This document shows, piece after piece, positions 1-9,228 of a stretch of DNA of 64,000 bases. Within the stretch, counting starts at the first letter, position 1, and every line of letters starts with the position of its first letter. Source of the stretch: Plantago ovata (taxonomy: Eukaryota; Streptophyta; Magnoliopsida; Lamiales; Plantaginaceae). Location of the stretch: NCBI GenBank assembly GCA_028274465.1, contig CM051455.1, positions 74,510,489-74,574,488 on the forward strand. Reading direction: 5' to 3'. The notes beneath the pieces were generated by a model. That model saw only the letters and a list, made by a program, of their open reading frames with translations. It had not been told where the DNA came from and did no database searches. The position numbers were made by a program, and so were the translations under genes.

Positions 1-445
1 CTATAAATAGAGGTCATCCGGCAAAGAGTAGAAGTGTGTCAACAACGTGATCAAACTCTCACTTGTGCTTAAACACTCAAACCCTTCTATACTCTTTACT
101 GCCATTGATCCGTTCCAAGACTTAAAGCTTGAAAAAGCTACTTGTGAAGAAGTAGAACATTCACGGCTAAGAAATTAGTTAAGTGTTCTTTCTTTCGAGC
201 AAGAATAAGTCTTGACACCAGAAACAACCTTACTTGTTTACTGCAAAGTATTCAAAGTTTTGTTTCTTAGATTACTTGTTGTAGCTAAATAAGTTATATT
301 CAAGTCATCTAATCCCAAACCTCTCTAACTGATAAACTCTATTTTTCAGGCGTGAAATTCAGGGGGAATTTAATCAAGCATAGTGTTGCTGATTATAAGT
401 CCCAAGTTTGGTGGAGAACAAGGTTTCGTTCTCTAGTTAGGTTGG
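1..445 (+). mobile_element. SIRE-type Ty1/copia LTR L0, segment 1 of 3
   Basis: This stretch matches the C1 LTR from 21092 onward (TATA box, the run with the CCGGCAAAGAG core, then the TTCAGGGGGAA stretch), so the window opens roughly 760 bp into an LTR of about 1.69 kb. It is cut at 445 by element A and resumes at 8307 after the duplicated gttgg. The LTR end at 17021 is followed by copia pol rather than a primer binding site, so L0 is either a solo LTR or the 3' LTR of an element lying left of the window. Confidence 0.88.
2..9 (+). promoter_or_regulatory. TATA box of copia LTR L0
   Basis: TATAAATA at the same place as 21093-21100 in C1 and 58069-58076 (reverse strand) in C2. The conserved position in three LTR copies supports it as the LTR core promoter. 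Confidence 0.6.
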
Positions 446-787
446 TAATGAACGTGTATTTTACACCTTCATTCGAGTCTTTTTTCACCTATTTAGCTAT
501 CCTCTATGATAATTTAGCTATATTATAGTGCATTTTATTAGAATAGTGTCACGTTTCCCTTTAGTTTGTATTTTTCAGGTTTTAGGTGAAAAACGTGATT
601 TTTCGGGCAATTATATTGAAGAGAACGAAGAATCGGTGTTTCGTGGTCATCCATGGTGTATCTAGAAGGTTCCGGACGAGATTTAAGGTCTAGGGGTCGA
701 GTTTCAAGGCTCAAAGGTCACTAGAAGGCAAAAACCGAGTCCGAAAAGGAAAAGAAGACCAAAAATGCATTTCTGCCGACTGGAGCT

Positions 788-865
788 CCCGGGTGGTTCG
801 CCCGGGATGTGGGGCGGTTCGCCCCAAACCAGGCGGTTCGCCCGGTGTCTGGGGCGACTCGCCCC
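788..865. repeat. Array of four short inverted repeats in U3 of copy A 5' LTR
   Basis: Units start near 788, 811, 829 and 851. Each has a GCG-like left core, about 3 nt of loop and a CGC right core, with different outer arms: CCCGGG, GGGG, CCAGG/CCCGG and GGGG. The last unit ends 17 bp before the TATA box. The matching array in the 3' LTR is near 7813-7890. Confidence 0.8.
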
Positions 866-882
866 ATACCTTCCTGAACTCC

Positions 883-890
883 TATATATA
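883..890 (+). promoter_or_regulatory. TATA box of copy A 5' LTR
   Basis: TATATATA directly downstream of the palindrome array. The same CTATATATAG is found at 7906-7915 (A 3' LTR), 9602-9611 and 16581-16591 (B), 42465-42474 and 50803-50812 (F), 30821-30830 (X) and, slightly changed, 59250-59260 (H) and 36002-36011 (D). Confidence 0.65.
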
Positions 891-1716
891 GTTGCATCTG
901 TTTCTACGTTTTTCATACTTTCTCAGACCTTTTTTCATACTTTTCACATTAGTTTTAGATAGGAATTCTCCAGAGCCTGTTCTGGGAATTCTTAGCATAA
1001 GAGACTATTTTTCTTATCAATTTTGAGGATTATCTTGCTTGTGAGTTCGCGATTCTTCGGAGATTGACAACCTTCGTCGGTAACATTGTATCTCACAATT
1101 TTTCTATTTATATTTATATCTTTCAACATGTTTTCATTCAATCTAGCTTTGATTTCTGTTGATTGCATGTCATCTATGATTAGCTAAATCTATCGTTGGT
1201 GATAGTATGTGATTTCTTAGCTACGGTTCTTAATTATACATGATGGTAGTAACGCGAATCAGACCTGAGTTATTGCTTTATTTCTTTGATCTATCTAAGC
1301 CCTCTATCTTCGTAGTGTTGAATTGAACGGAACACATTGGACAATTCATGATCTTAGATTCTATGCAAAACGATCGGGTACTTCATGCATGATTATTAAC
1401 CTGATGCTTCGAATGATCATACTATCACTAACTTCCATTATCTTTGATAAGAAATCTGTGCTAAGTCGTTTGTTGAGTTTATAGTTTAAGTTAAATTTGA
1501 TAAAGCTAGTTATAGTCCTTAGAGATCGACACTCGAGGTTCGTTTACTGCTACACTACGGTTTTCATTGTAGTTGTGAATTGCCTTTGCCTAAAAATAAA
1601 TTTATTTGATTAATTGAGTCTGACAAACATCGGTTCAGCATTCAATTCCTAGTTTTAGTAGTTTTCTTTAATTTGATCTCTCTGATACTCTCTTCTTAGC
1701 TTGTTACAGATAGTGT

Positions 1717-3876
1717 ATGCGAAGTACACAATCTAGGGGAACACCGTTTGCTGAACCAATCGCTGAAATCGACAGAGTCTACCACCAAAGAAGGCGACTA
1801 CTTCGACGACGTGAACTAGAGGAAATAGAGGATACCAATTTCTCTGAATCTCTACACAGTCTTTTTAAGGAAATCGTCATAATGGCAGAAGCTAGACCAC
1901 TGAAATCATGGGTTCAACCCACGAAGGATCGTATGAGGGGACCGACGATTGTTCTTTCGCTTGCAACTCGAGATCTGGAAATAAAAAACCACGCGTTCCA
2001 GCAACTTCCGAGGTTCTATGGCTTGGCAAGGGAAGATGTGATGGGGTACTTGCACGATATCGATGACTTGGCAACCAACTCCCATGACCCAGAGCTGAAA
2101 TAACAGCGGATGAGTTGAGAATGAAGGTTTTTGCTATGGGGCTTGGCGACAGGGCCAAGTCATGGTTGAGTTCTCTACCAGCGGGTTCGCTTGACACTTG
2201 GGAAAAGGTTTTTTAAGCATTCATGGAGAAATACTTTCCTCACACCTTGACTACCGCGCTTAAGGCACAAATCACTGGATTCAAACAAGACTATGATGAG
2301 ACCATCTACACCGCGTTTGAGAGGTTCCAAGACCTCATGAACAAGTGCCCTCACCATGGTTTTGAGCTTTCGGATCTTGTCTAACACTTCTACAATGGAC
2401 TGACCTTTGAGAACCACCAAGTGGTGGATTTCCAATGCCGTGGCAATATTTGGGAGGAAACCGCGGAAGCCGTCTGGGCGTTTTTCGAAAGGCTTGCTAA
2501 GGGATCGCAATTCAAGGATCCAAGAGCAATGGTTAGGAGACGTGGACCTGAAGCTCCACCTACTCAAGAGCCCCCTATGTATGGGGGGAATGGGGATCGG
2601 TTCGAGTGGTTTACCAATGAGTTGAAACAAGTCCTCAAGAGCTCCGCTGGAACAGCTATGTCGAACGAAGTTTGCCGAATTTGCAAAAACTATGGGCATG
2701 GAGCTCATATGTGTAGATCGTAGTTTGCATATGATGATGGCAATTGGGTTCAAGGAAGCGAAGAGGAAGCTTTTGCTACGGAATTTGGTACTCAAGAAGC
2801 TAGATACGGACAAGATGGTAGGAATCCTCGAGGTGGATTTTTGAGAAAAGGGTTCCGAAACAATCAAGGATATGCACCGGCTAGCCAAACTTATGGCCCT
2901 AACCAAGACCGTAGTAAGCTTATCTATGGTAATGATCACTGCGAGAACCCTGCTCCCAAAGAGCAACCAAAGTCGAAGACGGCTCTACTGATGGAAAACT
3001 TGCACAAAATGGTTGATCACACCCAAAGTTTTCTTAAGCGTTATGAAGAAGATTCTGAGAAGACTAGGGCGAGGCTGGATCGTTTGGAAGAGAGCACTAG
3101 GCTTGCCCTTCAAAAGATGCAAGAGTTGATTGACCGTTAAGCGAGTAGGGAGCAAGGGAAGTTGCCTAGCAACACTGAGAAATCGATGTCTATTACCTTG
3201 GTGGGTGATCTTCCTGTTGAAATCACCATCAAGAAGGTTTCTAAATGTGAGCGTTGAAAGGATGAAGAACCCCCACTAGCCAAGGAAGAAGAGAAGGACC
3301 TTGGTTCTGATGTAAGTGATGAGGAGCAAGAGGATCCCGATCCAATTCCTGAGAGTTTCGATGTTAAGGTTGGGATTGGTGAACTTGAAGATGTTCGTGC
3401 TACACTAGATATGGGATCTTACTCTAATGTGCTCCCAATGAATGTGTTTGAGAAGAGTAGCCTTGGAAAACTATATGAGCATAAGGCTATTGTGCAATTG
3501 GCGGATGGATCCTTTGTGAGACCCGAAGGCGTTGTGAAGAACGTATTGGTTAAGATTGGTGAAGCTTCTGTGTACATCAACTTTGTAGTTATGCCGGCGT
3601 CTACACCTGGGATGGGGGATGTTGTTCTCTTGGGGCGAACATTCTTGACTAAGCTACGCTCCGTGATAGACATCTACCGAAGAACTTGCACCATTGAGGT
3701 GGGATGGCAAGAAACATGTGTTGCGAGCCATATCTGATCCAAATATTCACTTCAATGCTTCTCACACAATTAACTACTTTGGTCTTGCTGTCTATGTTCA
3801 TTCACATTCACAGGTTCGTGGCATGAGGAAAAGATCCATGAAGGGGAAGTCTAGTACCCTCAGGAAGAAGAAATAA
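1717..3876 (+). pseudogene. Gag-protease relic of copy A
   Basis: Homologous throughout to the gag-protease frame of F (49809-47660). The gag core has a conserved CPHHGFELSDL segment near 2345, typical of Athila/Ty3 gag; a zinc knuckle of form CX2CX4HX4C follows near 2672-2713. A coiled-coil-like, charged segment spans about 2990-3140. The retropepsin begins near 3402 and ends with the LLGRTFL motif near 3632. Lesions are many: a frameshift before 2103 and stops near 2214, 2383, 2720, 3138 and 3256. The protease active-site triplet DTG reads DMG at about 3410. The start at 1717 follows the same leader as the MPHTRS-like starts in B and F. It is dead; in the family this product would form the capsid and cleave itself. 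Confidence 0.85.
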
Positions 3877-3919
3877 GAGAAAGAAGAAGTCGAGTCAAAG
3901 ACTATAAACAATGGCGCTA

Positions 3920-3937
3920 TCCGGGAGGCAACCCGGA
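3920..3937 (+). other. Conserved hairpin after the protease stop, copy A
   Basis: TCCGGG-AGGCAA-CCCGGA, a 6-bp stem with a 6-nt loop, embedded in ATGGCGCTAT...GTTTTTATCGC. It recurs at the same place in B (13391-13408), D (33681-33696), F (47600-47617) and H (63691-63708). Confidence 0.7.
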
Positions 3938-4108
3938 GTTTTTATCGCTTTATTGCATTGCATGCTTTCATACATTGAACAATTTGCCTTTCTTTATGTG
4001 AATTTGTTTGTTTATGTGTTGCTTTGTGCTTGTGTTTATGTTTGAGTGAACGTTTTCGAGTGTTTTCATGAGGAGAATGGTTTTCGGGGATAAAAAAAAC
4101 TGAGTTTT

Positions 4109-4498
4109 TCGAGAAATTTCATCTCCCCACCTCTGGAGGTGGGGGGCGAATTGCCCGACAAGGCCAGAGAGCTTCAAGCTCTCTGGCAGTGGGGGGCGAT
4201 TCGCCCCACACGTGGGGCGATTCGCCCCACACCGCCAGAGAGTGGCGATGGGGGGCGAATCGCTCCCCGTTTTCTGAGAATATAAGTGCGGGATTTCTCC
4301 CCCAAACCCTCATTCTCTCATCTTCGTCACCTCTCTTTCTCCAAAACACCCAAAAACTCGGAAAATCATCTTTCTTCCATAATTTCTTCAATTCTCCATC
4401 AAATTTTGTGTTCTTTAGCTTCAATCGAAGCCCTTTACGTGCTATTTAATTCTATCCGAACAACTTTCATCCTAGTTCATTTGTTTTTCAGATCTGAG
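4109..4498 (+). promoter_or_regulatory. ORF2 leader of copy A: palindrome cluster, TATA-like site, pyrimidine-rich exon
   Basis: A second array of GGGGCGATTCGCCCC-type inverted repeats, interleaved with inverted copies of CCAGAGAG, lies at about 4130-4268. TATAAGT follows at 4281-4287 and then a C/T-rich leader of about 190 bp ending CTGAG before a GT. The order (palindromes, TATA, pyrimidine-rich start) copies the LTR promoter, so an internal promoter for ORF2 is plausible. The TATA-like site is not seen in B, F or H, which weakens this. Confidence 0.4.
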
Positions 4499-5041
4499 GT
4501 ATCTTCACATGAACCCTAATTTTTCAAAATTGGGGGTTTTCTGATTTATGCTTCAATTGAGCTTATATATTGTATGGGTTGATTGTTTATGTGATTAGAA
4601 TCAATTTTCATTACCAATTGCTTGCTCATCTTTGCTTGGATTGATAAATTGGGAATTTTGCTTACTTGATGTCTATGTCTCGTCTTGCATTGGTTCTTTT
4701 CTTTCAGTCCATGTTATATGATGAGATTATTGGTATGATAAATGATAAAGGTAGACATGTTGATAGAACACTTGATTGATGGGGTTTGAGACCTTTTGGT
4801 GAAATTTTTAGTACTATGTTTGAATGAATCTTGTGATTTGAAGTTACTAGTTATCCAGCATTAAGCTTGTTGAGATATGTTACATATTATGATAAGTTGA
4901 TACGTTGCATTATGGTAACTAGATTACACTTTGTGTTTTGAAGATTAGGCGCGATGATGAAGTTACTCGATTGTTTCACTCTTGCATTTGCATGTGCATG
5001 AAGCTTTTTTTGTTGTACGAGGTACTAATGGATGTTTGTAG
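4499..5041 (+). other. Predicted 5'UTR intron of ORF2, copy A (543 bp)
   Basis: The 5' site is CTGAG/GTATCT. The 3' end has TACTAAT at 5023-5029 and TTTGTAG at 5041, five bases before an ATG at 5047. The interior is T-rich. B (12444-12978), F (45715-47054 less the TRIM) and H (62579-63128) have the same sites and nearly the same length. The span is otherwise non-coding. Confidence 0.55.
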
Positions 5042-6056
5042 GAACCATGCCACAAAGGGAGAGGAGCACTTCCGTTTGGCTACAATGAGGTATTGGAGGT
5101 GGTTCGATTCCAACCATGTCAAAGGGTTTGACAAGGACGTTCTCCAAGAGTTCTATGTTGGGTCTACTAATCTTCAAGAGAAGGAGAGTGATCTCGTTAG
5201 AGGTGCGTTCGAGCCATGGACTTTTGCAACAACTTCGCAGTTTATCCATAAGGTGGAATGAGAATCCACCGGGAGTGAGCACTCTTATGTCTATTCACGT
5301 ACCACTAAAGGGATTGAAACCGATATTACAGCAGAAATCTGCCACAAGGACTGCAAGGTCCGAGAGACTAGGACACAACCGGGGCGGCCTCATCACAACA
5401 GATTCTGTCTTGAGTCGACAGTGGTGACGAAGTTCCGTATCGCTAACCTGATTCTAAAACATAATGACATGGACACCCAGCCCTTCCTTGGGGTGCCCCT
5501 CGACTGCTTATTGAGGGAGCACCATATAGACATCGGGAGCATCAACCGTAGAGAATGTCGGCGACATTGGTCAAAGAAGAAGAAAGCCTCTGAGTTTCCG
5601 AGTTTCATCGCAGCTTACTGTAAGTTCCATGGGGTAGAGGACGTTGGTGAGGGAGACTCTAAGAGCACAGCTCTTTCCCATTCAACAGTTCACGGGCTAT
5701 TAGAGAGATACCGGATGAAAAACCCCATAACTGCAGCGGCTAATCTTGAGGATTCTCTTCGACAATGCAATTCTTCTAATGATGATGATGGTGACAATGA
5801 AGACAATAGGGACAATAAGGATGCCATGAATACTGATGGAGGAGTTGGCCCTATTCGATCTATTAGTAGAACCACCACCACCACGGGCTCCGATGATCAC
5901 CAACAAGGGCCCTCGAGCAATCTCAACACCTTACATCTAGTGCTCAGCCGACCGAGGCCAAACCACGCGGTAACATCTAGTATCACATCTTATTTCCTCA
6001 TTCTCTTATTACTAGGGATTAGGTTTAGTTTCATGAGGGGGATGGGATTTAAGTGA
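5042..6056 (+). pseudogene. ORF2 relic of copy A (plant-transposon-protein-like, short form)
   Basis: One frame runs through most of this span with a single in-frame TGA at 5259-5261. The segment RYWRWFDSNHVKGFDKDVL matches F and H ORF2 (SNRFKGYDESLL); further on come the VRGAFEPW and FPSFIAAYCKFHGVED segments. This layout resembles the plant domain called putative plant transposon protein (Pfam PF20167, from memory). The ATG at 5047 is out of frame with this body, and the N-terminal region of about 75 residues seen in F is missing. After an Asp-rich stretch near 5775-5840 the sequence leaves the F/H form and lacks their C-terminal coiled coil. B shares the short form. Function unknown; not functional here. 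Confidence 0.7.
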
Positions 6057-6558
6057 ACTATTGTTAGTTTGGAGCTTGGTAGTTTGAGTATAGTACCTTG
6101 CATTTTGTTAAAATTCGTTTGCATTAGCATTTGCACGTTTATCGCTTTCCTAGTAATTTAGTTGCATACACTACATACACTTCATTCATCCTAGTATAGT
6201 TTTGCATGTATTTGTGTGGAGTTTATTGTCAAATTTTTTGAACTTTTTTATTGGGTAGATTAACTAGTTATGACATTAATCATATTCTTCATCTCTATGA
6301 ATTTGTTTGAGGTTTTTTCGCTTGGCTTGTCACATTTATGTTTGCACTTAGTTAAGCTTGGTAGTCTCGACATCACTTACTGGTGTTTTCTCTACTACGG
6401 TTCACGAAGGCCTTTATAATAGGATGATGCATGTTAGGATCTTATGGTTGTTTTCCCGAGTAATTATGTACCTAAGAGGCAACAAGTCTTCACCTTGCTT
6501 TGAGATTGATAAATGCCTAGGAAGGAGGTAGTGTGAGATTGTGTGATCCTTTGTTTGC

Positions 6559-6580
6559 AACCTATTCTTTCGAATAGGTT
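6559..6580 (+). other. Twin hairpin 1, copy A
   Basis: AACCTATTC-TTTC-GAATAGGTT, a 9-bp stem with a 4-nt loop, followed directly by TGGGGAGG. Homologues: B 10971-10992, D 34639-34660, F 43768-43789, H 60563-60584. Confidence 0.75.
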
Positions 6581-6668
6581 TGGGGAGGGGGTTACGCTAT
6601 CATTAGACTTGTTTTTCGATTTTTGAGTGTTGTGAGTTTGTTTTCCTTTTTCGTAAAGTTTGTGCTTC

Positions 6669-6690
6669 AACCTATTCTTTCGAATAGGTT
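6669..6690 (+). other. Twin hairpin 2, copy A
   Basis: The same 22-nt sequence as at 6559-6580, again followed by TGGGGAGG. Homologues: B 10856-10877, D 34749-34770, F 43655-43676, H 60454-60475. Confidence 0.75.
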
Positions 6691-6747
6691 TGGGGAGGTC
6701 GTTTGTGTGTCATTGTAATTTCTTTTTCGTTGTGCTACTGCTGGCTA

Positions 6748-6893
6748 TAAAAAAAGAGAGGGAAAAAAAGAAAAAAAATTCCAGGAAAAAGAAAAAAAAT
6801 CTGGAAAAGAAAAAAAAAGGAAAAAAAAAAGAAAAGACCCCAAAAAAGCAAGGAAGGGTCCAAAAAAAGAAGCCCAAAAGCAGTTTAGCAAAG
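6748..6893 (+). repeat. A/G (purine) tract upstream of the 3' LTR, copy A
   Basis: Almost pure purines, broken by short TTCC and TCT interruptions and ending in an ACCCCAAAAAAGCA-like motif. Equivalent tracts are at about 10676-10800 (B), 34831-34985 (D), 43480-43600 (F) and 60270-60400 (H), always between the twin hairpins and the polypurine tract. Confidence 0.8.
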
Positions 6894-7470
6894 TGTTTGT
6901 CTCGTTTTTTTCTTGTAATGTTCGTAATCGAGTTGTAATTTTTGTCTTTTGTTTGTTTGAGTGTCATCTGTTCTAGACCACCCTCGTTCTGCCATTCAGG
7001 AAGTGGTGAATAGTTTAAGGCTTTGCTTGAGAGATGGTAGAATAGGGGAGTGTGAACTTTTAGGGAAACCTCATTCGTTTGATGAGAGCCAGTATTGGTT
7101 CGACCTCATTGAGGAAAAGTCTTAACTTGGTGAACAGCAGTAAGTCCTCAGTTTCACAGGCACGGGACAACCATTCGTATTTTAACATGTTTCATTACGT
7201 CGTCACTGACTAGGTCCAGGTAGAGAATGTTACGAGAGACTATCTTGTTTGACATAAGTGCATATGTGAATGTGTATGACTCAATCGAGTCATTCTTCAA
7301 CCATTATCCATGTTATGATTTGTATGATTTTTGTTCATAAGTTTTTTATAGATTCAATAGATTAGTTCATTTCATTTGGCATGAGACTCCATTTATTGTG
7401 TTGCATTGTTTTTTGCATTAGATTCTAGCTTAGTTGCTTGAGGACAAGCAAAGGTTCGGTTTGGGGAGTT

Positions 7471-8306
7471 TGATGAACGTGTATTTTACACCTTCATTCG
7501 AGTCTTTTTTCACCTATTTAGCTATCCTCTATGATAATTTAGCTATATTATAGTGCATTTTATTAGAATAGTGTCACGTTTCCCTTTAGTTTGCATTTTT
7601 CAGGTTTTAGGTGAAAAACGTGATTTTTCGGGCAATTATATTGAAGAGAACGAAGAATCGATGTTTCGTGGTCATCCATGGTGTATCTAGAAGGTTCCGG
7701 ACGAGATTTAAGGTCTAGGGGTCGAGTTTCAAGGCTCAAAGGTCACTAGAAGGCAAAAACCGAGTCCGAAAAGGAAAAGAAGACCAAAAATGCGTTTCCG
7801 CCGACTGGAGCTCCCGGATGGTTCGCCCGGGATGTGGGGCGGTTCGCCCCACACCAGGCGGTTCGCCTGGTGTCTTGGGCGACTCGCCCCACACCTTCCG
7901 AACTACTATATATAGTTGCATCTGTTTCTACGTTTTTCATACCTTCTCAGACCTTTTTTCATACTTTTGACATTAGTTTTAGATAGGAATTCTCCAGAGC
8001 CTGTTCTGGGAATTCTTAGCATAGGAGACTATTTTTCTTATCAATTTGGAGGATTATCTTGCTTGTGAGTTCGCGAGTCTTCGGAGATTGACAACCTTCG
8101 TCGGTAACATTGTATCTCACGATTTTTCTATTTATATTTATATCTTTCAACATGTTTTCATTTAATCTAGCTTTGATTTATGTTGATTGCATGTCATCTA
8201 TGATTAGCTAAATCTATCGTTGGTGATAGTATGTGATTTCTTAGCTACGGTTCTTAATTATACAAATTTATTTGATTAATTGAGTCTGACAAACTTCGGT
8301 TCATCA
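7471..8306 (+). repeat. 3' LTR of copy A, internally deleted
   Basis: TGATGAACG to CGGTTCATCA, 836 bp. It matches the 5' LTR except that about 360 bp is missing after TTAATTATACA near 8264, where the sequence jumps to AATTTATTTGATT. The palindrome array is at about 7813-7890 and the TATA box at 7906-7915. The first two LTR bases are intact here, unlike in the 5' copy. Confidence 0.9.
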
Positions 8307-8742
8307 GTTGGAAACGAAGCAAGTGTGCTTTGGTTTCTGTAGAATCGCTGCAGATAGGTTTTGTAAGGAACCTCAAACTTATCTTAGTGGATTAAGTCCT
8401 AGATAGGACAAAGTGGATTAGTTGAGAGATTACGCCACTCTCAGATACCACTATAAAAGTGTTTGTGTGATTTACTTTACCGCAGTTAGTTTTCAGCAAG
8501 CTTATCTTTCTCTACACTGTCACTCTGCTCACTTGCTGAAACCATCACTTACTGAAAAGCACTTATTGTATAAAGACTTCCGCACTCTGTTTTTAATTAT
8601 TAGTAAAACTCGTTACTGAAAAGTAACTAGTACTTGCTGAGAAATTTAAGTATCAACAAACTCATTACTGAAAAGTAATAAGCCCTTGCTGAGAAAGTTT
8701 TTAAACGACGAAAGTTTGAAAAGACTATTCACCCTCCCCCCT
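8307..8742 (+). mobile_element. Copia LTR L0, segment 2 of 3
   Basis: Continues the L0 LTR after the repeated gttgg and matches C1 from about 21530 to 21970, ending in the C-rich run before CTAGTCTTTTC. Cut at 8742 by element B. Confidence 0.88.
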
Positions 8743-9064
8743 TGACGAACGCGGATTTGTCGGGTCCGGATCAGTCAAATAAATTTGTTATTTAGCCAAA
8801 GGCAATTCACAACTACAATGAAAACCGTAGTGTAGCATTAGAATGACCTCGAGTGTCGATCTCTAAGGACTATAACTTGCTTTATCAAATCTAATTTAGA
8901 ATATAAAAACAGCAGACGGTATAGCAAAGGTTTTTCTAACAGATAATGGAGATTGGTGATAGTATGGTCCTTCAAAGCATAACGGGTTAATAATCATGCG
9001 TAAATTCCTCGGTCTTGCATGGAGATCTTTGATCAATAAATTGTCCTGTTGTAATTATCACACA

Positions 9065-9228
9065 CTACGAAGATATAGATTCTGATAAGTCAAACACTAT
9101 TGTCCAATTGTGTTCCGTAATTATTCAACTCTACGAAGATATAGATTCTGATAGGTCAAAGACTATTGTCCAATTGTCTGCAATAATTAATCAACAATAC
9201 GAAGATAGAGATTCTGCTAGATCAAAGA
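9065..9228 (-). repeat. Tandem repeat of 66-67 bp inside B LTR
   Basis: About 2.5 units, each beginning CTACGAAGATA or a close variant (9065, 9131, 9198) and carrying ATTGTCCAATTG. The 5' LTR of B has the same array, with units at 16045, 16111 and 16178. F LTRs carry a more diverged version, while the A 5' LTR has essentially one unit. Confidence 0.75.

Larger units (their letters stand above)
446..1640 (+). repeat. 5' LTR of copy A
   Basis: 1195 bp, matching 7471-8306. It holds a GC-rich palindrome array (788-865), a TATA box (883-890) and AT-rich downstream sequence ending near CGGTTCA. The junction with internal sequence is a deletion: copies B and F show that the last LTR bases, the primer site and about 60 bp of leader should lie between here and the CAATTCCTAG motif at 1643. 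Confidence 0.9.
6057..7470 (+). other. 3' non-coding region of copy A
   Basis: No gene is seen. It holds twin hairpins (6559-6580 and 6669-6690), a long A/G tract (about 6748-6893), a conserved stretch up to 7440 shared with B, D, F and H, and the polypurine tract with core GGTTTGGGGAGT just before the LTR at 7471. Lysine-rich or phenylalanine-rich frames across the A/G tract are compositional artefacts. Confidence 0.8.
446..8306 (+). mobile_element. Family R non-autonomous Athila-like element, copy A
   Basis: A complete insertion: two LTRs flank a gag-protease relic and an ORF2 relic, and the 5-bp target duplication gttgg lies at 441-445 and 8307-8311. The LTR ends are extended inverted repeats, TGATGAACG at the start and CGGTTCATCA at the end. 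The first two bases of the 5' LTR have mutated (TAATGAACG). No reverse transcriptase, RNase H or integrase lies between protease and 3' LTR. The tRNA-Asp primer site present in copies B and F is deleted, so this copy could not start reverse transcription even if transcribed. Confidence 0.9.

Noticed and set aside
788..865. Palindromes as transcription terminators
   Set aside because: They lie upstream of a TATA box in a eukaryotic LTR and are not followed by T runs.
6660..6967. Lysine-rich or phenylalanine-rich reading frames across A/G tracts (also near 10542-10845, 34740-35039, 43392-43642 and 60147-60520)
   Set aside because: They are produced by the purine composition, show no protein-like conservation between copies and lie in 3' non-coding regions.
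9065..9228. CRISPR-like array
   Set aside because: The units are contiguous 66-67 bp repeats without spacers, inside a plant LTR.
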